DNA of 6,231 nucleotides. Source: Gemmatimonadales bacterium (GTDB lineage: Bacteria; Gemmatimonadota; Gemmatimonadetes; Gemmatimonadales; GWC2-71-9). The stretch lies in NCBI GenBank assembly GCA_013813675.1, contig JACCRH010000005.1:1-6231 (forward strand), written 5' to 3'. Under the pieces are notes generated by a model, which saw nothing but the letters and a program-made list of their open reading frames with translations, was not told the DNA's origin and searched no databases. Positions 1-4,578 of this stretch are shown here, one piece after another. The position numbers and the translations under genes are program-made. Position 1 is the stretch's first letter; every line of letters begins with the position of its first letter.

Positions 1-304
1 TGAGCCCGGTGATCAGCACATCGGTCCACCGGCTCCGCACCCTGATCCTCAAGTCCGCGATGCCGCTCCCTCCGGCTAGCTGCGCCGCCAAGGCCCTCCG
101 GAGCGACGGCTCCCTGAACTTCAGCAGTCCCCAGAAGCCGAAGACCGCCTTGCTGCCCACCGAGAAGCGGTCGCCCTGAGCCGGCTGCCCCGCGGGCGAC
201 GCCACGGTGGCCGGGACCCCCAGTGTGGTGGCGTCGAAGGTTTGGGCGCACCCGACCAACCAGAGAACCAGCAGCGCGGGCAGCGCCCGGCGCGGCAGCC
301 TCAC
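1..304 (-). CDS. Small lipoprotein, partial (3' end outside window)
   Basis: This reading frame begins at a GTG whose bases overlap the TGA stop of the upstream barrel gene as GTGA, and stays open for 101 codons to the window edge. The N-terminus (MRLPRRALPALLVLWLVGC) is a classic lipoprotein signal: positively charged start, hydrophobic core, and lipobox L16-V17-G18-C19. The mature part is about 80 residues so far. It contains a KAVFGFWGLLKF segment followed by a short helix-like stretch and an alternating Arg-rich strand (LRIRVRSRW). This layout is reminiscent of small Bor/TRL-like envelope lipoproteins, but I cannot assign a family firmly. No clear ribosome binding site precedes the GTG, so translation is probably coupled to the gene before it. 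The product is probably anchored in the inner or outer membrane. Function is unknown. Confidence 0.72.
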   Translation of the reverse strand, partial: MRLPRRALPALLVLWLVGCAQTFDATTLGVPATVASPAGQPAQGDRFSVGSKAVFGFWGLLKFREPSLRRALAAQLAGGSGIADLRIRVRSRWTDVLITGL

Positions 305-975
305 AAACCAGGCACTCTGAACGTGTAGTGCGCGCCCACGCCAAAGACTCCGGGCGTGCTTCCCTCGCGGAAGATCGCATCGTACGTGGCGTGAAGGCCG
401 AACCCGCCGAGCGTGTTGAGCTCGATGCCGCCGCTCAGGCCGAAATCGCTGCTGGTATTGGCGTCGAACGCGGCCCCCGAGGTGCGCACGATGTCGAGCC
501 TGGGGGCGAGCCACGGCTTGATCGCCAGCACCGGATTCGGGATGGTGAGCGCGAAGCCCACACCGACCGGAAATCGCAGCTCGGTGACGTCCAGGTTGAG
601 CAGCGTCCCGTCGTCCGGCTTGGCGTAGCCGATGCCGCCCTGCAGGGTGACGGCGAGCGGCACGAGGGGGCCGCCGAAGATCCGGTAGTTGAGCGTGGCG
701 CCGACCGACAGGTCGGAGTCGGTGGGGCCATCGGGATTGTACGAGGAGAGGATCGCGGTCGCGCCGAAAGGTCCAAACCCTCCCCGGCCGGTCACGGCGT
801 AGGCGGTGCCGCCTCCGGCCCGATCGTTGGGAAAGCCGATGTCCGCGTAGAGGCCCACCCCCCGGGGCACGCCCGCGTTATAGACCGGGATGCCCCGCAC
901 CTGGCACTGGAGCGGCTGCGCGACGCCGGCAAGGGCGGCGAGCGTTACGACGATTCCGAGCACAGCCTGCCTCAT
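301..975 (-). CDS. Secreted outer-membrane beta-barrel protein (224 aa)
   Basis: The ATG at 975 is preferred over an upstream in-frame start at 1023. It is followed at once by a signal peptide (MRQAVLGIVVTLAALAGVAQ) and preceded by GGAGG at 983-987 with a 7-nt gap. After the signal, the protein alternates short amphipathic strands rich in Gly and aromatics with turns rich in Asn, Asp, Gly and Pro. The last strand reads GVGAHYTFRV, a typical barrel-closing strand. This pattern is that of a small outer-membrane barrel. There are no catalytic motifs. It resembles the 206-aa barrel protein at 3708-4328 in strand order. The next gene, a lipoprotein, overlaps the stop codon as GTGA, suggesting the two are made together. 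The role (pore, adhesin or structural) cannot be told from sequence. The barrel class is fairly sure, the function unknown. Confidence 0.8.
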   Translation of the reverse strand: MRQAVLGIVVTLAALAGVAQPLQCQVRGIPVYNAGVPRGVGLYADIGFPNDRAGGGTAYAVTGRGGFGPFGATAILSSYNPDGPTDSDLSVGATLNYRIFGGPLVPLAVTLQGGIGYAKPDDGTLLNLDVTELRFPVGVGFALTIPNPVLAIKPWLAPRLDIVRTSGAAFDANTSSDFGLSGGIELNTLGGFGLHATYDAIFREGSTPGVFGVGAHYTFRVPGL

Positions 976-982
976 CACAAGC

Positions 983-987
983 CCTCC
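983..987 (-). promoter_or_regulatory. Shine-Dalgarno GGAGG of the 224-aa barrel gene
   Basis: GGAGG on the minus strand, 7 nt before the ATG at 975. It supports that start over the longer in-frame version, which would place a Trp/Cys-containing, non-hydrophobic stretch before the signal peptide. Confidence 0.7.
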
Positions 988-1002
988 GGTGAAACGGGCA
1001 CA

Positions 1003-1023
1003 CGCCCACCAAGCGCCCACCAA
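1003..1023. repeat. 10-bp tandem direct repeat in leader
   Basis: On the minus strand TTGGTGGGCG occurs twice, separated by one base, giving an 11-bp period (plus-strand copies at 1003-1012 and 1014-1023). It lies between the candidate promoter at 1033-1062 and the start codon at 975, around or just after the expected transcription start. The spacing of about one helix turn could suit a repressor or activator binding in tandem. It could also be chance in a GC-rich leader. Confidence 0.5.
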
Positions 1024-1032
1024 CGGCGCCGC

Positions 1033-1062
1033 AAGCTACCCGGGGGCTTCGAAGGATGTCAA
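1033..1062 (-). promoter_or_regulatory. Candidate sigma-70-type promoter of the barrel/lipoprotein unit
   Basis: A perfect -35 hexamer TTGACA (plus positions 1057-1062) is followed after 18 bp by a weak -10 candidate TAGCTT (1033-1038), on the minus strand. The expected start of transcription, near 1026, would give a leader of about 50 nt before the ATG at 975. It lies downstream of the hairpin at 1125-1162, where a new transcription unit should begin. The -35 match is strong and the -10 match poor (3 of 6). Confidence 0.4.
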
Positions 1063-1124
1063 CCGATTCCAGCCACGCTGAGGAAAGCGAGGCAGACCCT
1101 CTCGCTCATCCCTGAAGGGCGACA

Positions 1125-1162
1125 CGCCAACGCCCAGCCGGAATGTCCGGCCGGGCGTGGCG
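1125..1162 (-). terminator. Strong GC hairpin after the 67-aa lipoprotein gene
   Basis: Arms 1125-1141 and 1147-1162 pair almost perfectly, with two single-base bulges, around a 5-nt loop. The hairpin begins about 23 nt after the stop of the small lipoprotein gene. No run of T follows it on the minus strand, so it is not a textbook intrinsic terminator. It could act as a weak terminator or as a 3'-end stabiliser. Its arms share the ACGCCCGGCCG core with the hairpin at 3662-3693. Confidence 0.55.
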
Positions 1163-1185
1163 ACGCGCTATCCCGCTGCGAACGA

Positions 1186-1389
1186 CTATTCTTTGGCGCG
1201 GTCGATATTGTCGGTGGTGGAAACGGTATCCACGTCGATCGACGTGTCCGCCGTGACGATCGTGGTGTCCTGCACCCGTTCGGAGGTTATGGTCGTATCC
1301 CGCCCCACGTCCCCCGTCTCGCGGTCGTTCCTGCTCTCGCATCCAGTCAGAGCCACCGCCACCGCGATGGAAGCCAGCATGGTCCGCAT
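1186..1389 (-). CDS. Small Thr/Asp-rich lipoprotein (67 aa)
   Basis: The frame is open from 1395, but GGGAGG at 1396-1401 touches that ATG directly. It sits 6 nt before the second ATG at 1389, which is therefore the likely start. The product has a clean lipoprotein signal (MRTMLASIAVAVALTGC) with lipobox L14-T15-G16-C17. The mature part of about 51 residues is polar and low in complexity, rich in Asp, Thr, Ser and Val. The triplet DTT recurs (RDTTITSERVQDTTIVTADT), and there are no Cys residues after the lipidated one. It is probably unstructured or a short beta-rich tether at the cell envelope. I recognise no family. It appears to be monocistronic, flanked by a hairpin on each side. That it is a real gene is supported by the well-placed ribosome binding site and the lipobox. 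Confidence 0.75.
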   Translation of the reverse strand: MRTMLASIAVAVALTGCESRNDRETGDVGRDTTITSERVQDTTIVTADTSIDVDTVSTTDNIDRAKE

Positions 1390-1395
1390 GTCCAT

Positions 1396-1401
1396 CCTCC
1401 C
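1396..1401 (-). promoter_or_regulatory. Shine-Dalgarno GGGAGG that decides the lipoprotein start
   Basis: GGGAGG on the minus strand lies 6 nt before the ATG at 1389 but 0 nt before the in-frame ATG at 1395, so initiation at 1389 is favoured. I found no convincing -35/-10 pair in the rest of the 1390-1531 gap. Confidence 0.7.
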
Positions 1402-1463
1402 GAAACAAGATACCCGCCGGTAGCAGCACGCTCGACACGACGGGATAAGGCGCGATCCAACGG

Positions 1464-1485
1464 CTAAATATGGGGAACAATCCCC
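1464..1485 (-). terminator. Possible weak terminator after the antiporter gene
   Basis: On the minus strand GGGGA and TCCCC (1481-1485 and 1472-1476) pair around a 4-nt loop and are followed by ATATTTAG, an A/T-rich run that stands out in this GC-rich sequence. It starts 46 nt after the antiporter stop. The stem is only 5 bp, so the call is tentative. A second small inverted repeat (CGGCG/CGCCG, 1490-1503) lies just before it. Confidence 0.35.
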
Positions 1486-1531
1486 CCACCGGCGGTGACG
1501 CCGCTCACGGGGCCGCGTCGCCAGCTACACC

Positions 1532-2851
1532 TCAGTGCGCTTCCTCGACCCTGGCCCGCCGGGCATATCGGATCATCAGCGGGGTGGCGGAGATCCCATG
1601 CGCCACGACGGAGACGGCGACGACCAGGAAGGCGATCGTGCTCAGAGGGCGCACCAGCGGCTCGGGAAGTCCATGGTTCACCGCGTAGGTCAGATAGTAG
1701 ATCGAGCCGATACCGCGAATGCCGAACCATCCGATGAGCCGCCGCTGGGTTCCGGTGACGCCCGGCCCCGCGCCCGCGAGTCCGAGGAAGGTCGAGACCG
1801 GGCGGATGACCAGCAGAAGCAGCACGACCGCGATCCACGCCGTTGCCGGCGGCTCGACGGCGTGGAGCAGGCCGCCGAGCAGCAGGACGACGGCCACTTC
1901 TCCCAACCGGTCGAGCTGCTCGTTGAACGTGAGGACCGTCTGGGCGAGCTGGCGCGGTGCCAGCACCGGGTCCACCTCCAACTCCTGCTTGCCCCGCTCG
2001 TCGTGCGGGTGGACCGCGGGCGCGGTCGAATCGGCCCCGGTCTCGCGCGACTCCACCTGGCGGAAAGCCACGCCGGCGGCGAACACGGCGAGAAACCCGT
2101 ACGCCTCGACCGCCACCGCAGCCCCGTAGGCCAGAGCGATGAGACCGAGGGCCAGGAACTCGTCGGCGCCGAGCCCCTCCCGGTGCTCCCGGCGAAGGTA
2201 GAGCACCAGCCGGCCCAGCGCGGTGCCCAGCGTCCCGCCGATGGCGAGGCCGGCGCCCGCGGCCCACAGCACGTCGAGCGTCAGCCAGCGCCAGAGTCCC
2301 GGCCCCAGGTCGCGGGCGCCCAGGAGCCCAAGGCCGAGCATCACAAAGGGAAATGCCGTGCCGTCGTTCAACCCGCCCTCGGCGCTGAGCGAGAACCGCA
2401 GCCGCTCCGGCTCCCAGGGACTTTCCACCTGGACGTCCGAGGCCAGCACCGGATCGGTCGGTGCCAGAATGCCGCCGAGCAGCACCGCGGCACCCAGCGG
2501 CAGCCCCAGCAGGAGCACGCCGACGGCCGTCACCAGCCCCACCGTCAGCACCATGGAGATGACCGCCAGGCGAAGCGGGACCCGCCAGCGCGGGTCGGTG
2601 AGCGGTACCCGGAGCTTGAGGCCGACCGTGAACAGGGAGATGACCACGGCCACTTCGGTTACGTGCTCGAGGAGACGGCTGTGGTCGGGGAACGAGACGT
2701 CGAAGAGCGCGGCGCCCGCGGGGCCGAGGGTCACTCCGGCTCCGAGGCAGAGCATGGCGGGCGTCAGCGGCAGGCGCTTCAACAGCGTGCTGCCGATCGC
2801 CATGAAGACCAGCAGCACGCCGCTGAAGAGGAACCAGACCGTACTATTCAA
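1532..2851 (-). CDS. CPA1-family (NhaP-type) cation/proton antiporter
   Basis: A 439-aa integral membrane protein, mostly hydrophobic, with the roughly 12 to 13 membrane segments usual for the family. It exchanges Na+ or K+ for H+ across the inner membrane, serving pH and salt homeostasis. Family marks are APTDP at 130-134, SAEGGLNDG at 156-164 and GIRGIGSIYYL at 377-387. The Asn162-Asp163 pair is the CPA1 signature (CPA2 has Asp-Asp). Glu158 stands five residues before Asp163, the same spacing as the ion-binding Glu and Asp of archaeal NhaP proteins; Arg350 in VIRPVS is also typical. A polar loop at about 264-310 separates two membrane blocks. The start is TTG at 2851: no other start lies between it and the upstream in-frame stop at 2855-2857, and the next candidates fall inside the first membrane segment. 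It overlaps the preceding lipoprotein gene by 8 nt, with only a weak ribosome binding site, so coupled translation is likely. Ion preference cannot be read from sequence. Confidence 0.9.
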   Translation of the reverse strand: MNSTVWFLFSGVLLVFMAIGSTLLKRLPLTPAMLCLGAGVTLGPAGAALFDVSFPDHSRLLEHVTEVAVVISLFTVGLKLRVPLTDPRWRVPLRLAVISMVLTVGLVTAVGVLLLGLPLGAAVLLGGILAPTDPVLASDVQVESPWEPERLRFSLSAEGGLNDGTAFPFVMLGLGLLGARDLGPGLWRWLTLDVLWAAGAGLAIGGTLGTALGRLVLYLRREHREGLGADEFLALGLIALAYGAAVAVEAYGFLAVFAAGVAFRQVESRETGADSTAPAVHPHDERGKQELEVDPVLAPRQLAQTVLTFNEQLDRLGEVAVVLLLGGLLHAVEPPATAWIAVVLLLLVIRPVSTFLGLAGAGPGVTGTQRRLIGWFGIRGIGSIYYLTYAVNHGLPEPLVRPLSTIAFLVVAVSVVAHGISATPLMIRYARRARVEEAH

Positions 2852-3599
2852 CCGCTACCGCGTCCTCGATCTTGACGATGTCGTGCTTACCCGCCCTTCC
2901 GACCAGCACGAATGTGTAGCTCTTCCCCGCCTCCAGCTTGGTGCTGGCGAGGGTCGCCAGAGTGGCGTCCTTGTTGTCGGGCTTCACCACCAGGCTGCCG
3001 GAGGTGGGGTCCACTTCCTTCCAACCGCCCTCGGCCTTGAAGTTGACGCCGTCGAACAGCGGCTCCTCCTGCCCCCGGAGGAAAAGGTCCACGTCGGTGT
3101 CGCCGGCCACCCCGTTGATGAAGCGGATTCGAACCTTGCCATTGGTGATCGGCTTGAGGTCGTCGTCGAGCACCCGGAGGTTCTGGTCGTCGGGATCTTC
3201 GGCGGGAAGCGCCACCACGGTGTAGTGACCGCCATCCTGGAGATTCTCCCGATTCGAGGCCACGGCCTCTCCCTTCGGGGCGTCGCCCGACTTGATCTGG
3301 AAGTTGTACATGTGGTCGGGGATCTCTTCGTATCCGGTGGCCTTCTTGTAGCCCACGTCCTTGAAGGCGGCGCTGTCGCCGGCGTAGATGGTGACGGCCG
3401 CCTGTCCGGGAATGGCGTTCACCGCGCGGATCAAGGCGTGGTCCCGCTCCTCGACCGCCTCGGCCGCGGGGGCGCTGGAGGTCTCGCCTCCCGACTTGGA
3501 GGTCACCGTGCCGGTGTCGCGACTCTCGTTGCAGGCGGCGGTCGACCCCACGGCCACCATTGCCAATAGCCCTGCCCAATATCCATTCACATTTCGCAT
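2844..3599 (-). CDS. DUF4397-type probable lipoprotein with two tandem repeats (251 aa)
   Basis: The ATG at 3599 begins an N-terminal signal (MRNVNGYWAGLLAMVAVG) ending at STAAC23. This is a lipoprotein-like site, though Thr rather than Leu sits at -3. Earlier in-frame starts up to 3662 would run into the preceding hairpin and spoil the signal. GGGAG lies 11 nt upstream. A Ser/Thr/Gly/Glu-rich linker (24-54) leads to two similar beta-rich units, about 55-148 and 155-249. Each opens with an Arg-x-(V/F)-(N/I)-N strand (ALIRAVNAIPG, VRIRFINGVAG), passes a V-T-I-Y or V-D-L-F strand, and ends with a (G)-x-Y-T-x-V strand and an acidic tail. This is the pattern of DUF4397 domains, which are extracytoplasmic and of unknown function. 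It is probably exported and membrane-anchored. It precedes the antiporter in one transcription unit, so a link to ion stress or envelope maintenance is possible but not shown. Confidence 0.8.
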   Translation of the reverse strand: MRNVNGYWAGLLAMVAVGSTAACNESRDTGTVTSKSGGETSSAPAAEAVEERDHALIRAVNAIPGQAAVTIYAGDSAAFKDVGYKKATGYEEIPDHMYNFQIKSGDAPKGEAVASNRENLQDGGHYTVVALPAEDPDDQNLRVLDDDLKPITNGKVRIRFINGVAGDTDVDLFLRGQEEPLFDGVNFKAEGGWKEVDPTSGSLVVKPDNKDATLATLASTKLEAGKSYTFVLVGRAGKHDIVKIEDAVAVE

Positions 3600-3661
3600 G
3601 GTTTCTCGATCTCCCGTGAAGATGGAAGTGCGCCGGGTGACGCCCATCACCATACATGACA

Positions 3662-3693
3662 ACGCCCGGCCGCGGAGGTCCGCGGCCGGGCGT
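3662..3693 (-). terminator. Perfect 15-bp hairpin ending the atp operon
   Basis: Bases 3662-3676 and 3679-3693 are exact inverted complements with only two bases between them (effectively a 13 to 14-bp stem with a 4 to 6-nt loop). The stem is almost all G and C. It begins 14 nt after the stop of the 206-aa barrel gene and is followed on the minus strand by TTGTCATGT, a poor T-run. Position and strength argue for a transcription end. It shares its arm core ACGCCCGGCCG with the hairpin at 1125-1162. Confidence 0.7.
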
Positions 3694-3707
3694 CAAAACT
3701 CCCCGAG

Positions 3708-4328
3708 CTAGCGCAGGTACGCGACGCTGACGCCCACACCTTCGATGTCGCCCAGTCCGCCGCTGGCACGCACGGCCCACTGCTCGCTGAACTTGATGTC
3801 CACGCCAAGGCCGAGGGTGAATTGGACGTCATCGACCGCATCGCCGCCGCCGAAGACCGGTACGATGTTCGGGTGGACGTACGGCACGAACGTCGTGGAC
3901 GAGCCTTCGACCTCGAAGCGCCGGCCCAGCGAGATGCCCACCGGCAGGAAGAAGACGTCGTCGCCGTCGCCGAAGATGCCGCCGAGGCCAAGGGTCAGCG
4001 CCCCGTCGAGGGGGAAGGTCTCGCTGTAGCTCAGCACCTGGGTTCGGAAGTCGCCGCCAATGAGAATCGCGGCATCGCCGCCTTCGACGTCGGCGAAGCC
4101 ACCGCGCAAGCTGAAGTCGTTCTGTCCCCTGCCATACCGGTAGAAACCCTCGACCGCAAAGCTGACTCCGGACCCGGGATCGGACAGCGAGGCTCCGAAC
4201 TCGTGGTTCTCGAAGGAGCGGTACGGCGCCTTGAAAATCGGCGTTCCGGTTTCCTGGGCCGCGGCCGACGTGGCCAAACCGGCGAACAGGGCCAGCGCCA
4301 GGATCCCAGCACAGAAGCTACGACGCAT
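3708..4328 (-). CDS. Outer-membrane beta-barrel protein attached to the atp operon (206 aa)
   Basis: It starts at an ATG at 4328, preceded by AAGGAG (4335-4340) with a 6-nt gap, all inside the end of atpC. The first 11 nt of the gene overlap the end of atpC. A signal peptide (MRRSFCAGILALALFAGLAT) with a cleavage site near AAA-QE (residue 24) is clear. The mature protein of about 180 residues alternates Gly/aromatic-rich strands with acidic turns (GDGDD, GGGDAVDD) and ends with the strand GVGVSVAYLR, as in small outer-membrane barrels. No enzyme motif is seen. It resembles the 224-aa barrel at 301-975: both have a G-x-P-(V/I) mature start, an LPVG or FPVG strand, a PW or PY-V-x-P segment and a final D-x-x-F/G-L-x-x-G pair. 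Being last in the ATP synthase operon is unusual for an outer-membrane protein. Function is unknown. Alternatively it is an opportunistic passenger using the operon's expression. Confidence 0.82.
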   Translation of the reverse strand: MRRSFCAGILALALFAGLATSAAAQETGTPIFKAPYRSFENHEFGASLSDPGSGVSFAVEGFYRYGRGQNDFSLRGGFADVEGGDAAILIGGDFRTQVLSYSETFPLDGALTLGLGGIFGDGDDVFFLPVGISLGRRFEVEGSSTTFVPYVHPNIVPVFGGGDAVDDVQFTLGLGVDIKFSEQWAVRASGGLGDIEGVGVSVAYLR

Positions 4329-4578
4329 GAGTCTCTCCTTTTACGTGTTCGGCGACGACCCGCACTCGGTTGTCCACGACCTGGAGAAATCCGCCTCGGA
4401 CGGCGAAGCGACTGACGCTGCCTGCGCGCCGGATGGTCAACGTTCCTGAGCCCAGGAGAGTCATGAACGGTGCGTGGTTTGAAAGGATGCCGACTTCGCC
4501 GTCGTACGCGGGCGCGACGACCGCGTCCGCTTCAGCGTCAAACATAGACGCCTCGGGGGAGATCACCGTGACTTGCAT
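4318..4578 (-). CDS. atpC: F1 ATP synthase epsilon subunit, short form lacking the C-terminal domain
   Basis: An 86-aa epsilon subunit of the F1 central stalk, which connects gamma to the c-ring and supports rotation-coupled ATP synthesis. The N-terminal beta-sandwich is complete: QVTVISPE at the start, the hallmark DGEVGILSNHAPFMTLLGSG (26-45), and RGGFLQVVDNRVRVVAE (61-77). The protein stops nine residues later. The usual bacterial subunit is about 130-140 residues and ends in two helices that inhibit ATP hydrolysis; they are absent here. Short epsilons of this size are known in Chlorobium-type bacteria, so this is probably a lineage trait rather than a break. The ATG at 4578 shares one base with the atpD stop (TGATG). 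A GTG three bases earlier would add one Met-like residue and is less likely. The end overlaps the next gene by 11 nt. Confidence 0.93.
   Translation of the reverse strand: MQVTVISPEASMFDAEADAVVAPAYDGEVGILSNHAPFMTLLGSGTLTIRRAGSVSRFAVRGGFLQVVDNRVRVVAEHVKGETHAS
4335..4340 (-). promoter_or_regulatory. Shine-Dalgarno AAGGAG of the 206-aa barrel gene, inside atpC
   Basis: AAGGAG on the minus strand, 6 nt before the ATG at 4328, lies within the last codons of atpC. The barrel gene therefore has its own strong ribosome binding site and need not rely only on translational coupling. Confidence 0.75.

Noticed and set aside
223..1467. Plus-strand open frame of 414 codons across the left genes
   Set aside because: It covers two secreted-protein genes with good ribosome binding sites on the other strand. 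Its own product is Arg-rich and featureless.
1464..2267. Minus-strand open frame of 267 codons inside the antiporter region
   Set aside because: Arg/Gly/Pro-rich alternate frame of the antiporter gene. There is no sign of a frameshift because the antiporter is intact.
1535..2875. Plus-strand open frame of 446 codons opposite the antiporter
   Set aside because: It is antisense to a gene with clear CPA1 motifs. The product is rich in Arg, Glu, Gln, His and Asp without domain or signal, as expected of a GC-rich shadow frame.
2223..3569. Plus-strand open frame of 448 codons opposite the lipoprotein and antiporter
   Set aside because: Antisense shadow with no recognisable domain. It crosses the boundary of two well-supported minus-strand genes.
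3645..3661. TATGGT as a -10 box for the DUF4397 gene
   Set aside because: The matching -35 position falls in the GC hairpin and has no resemblance to TTGACA. I could not support a promoter there.
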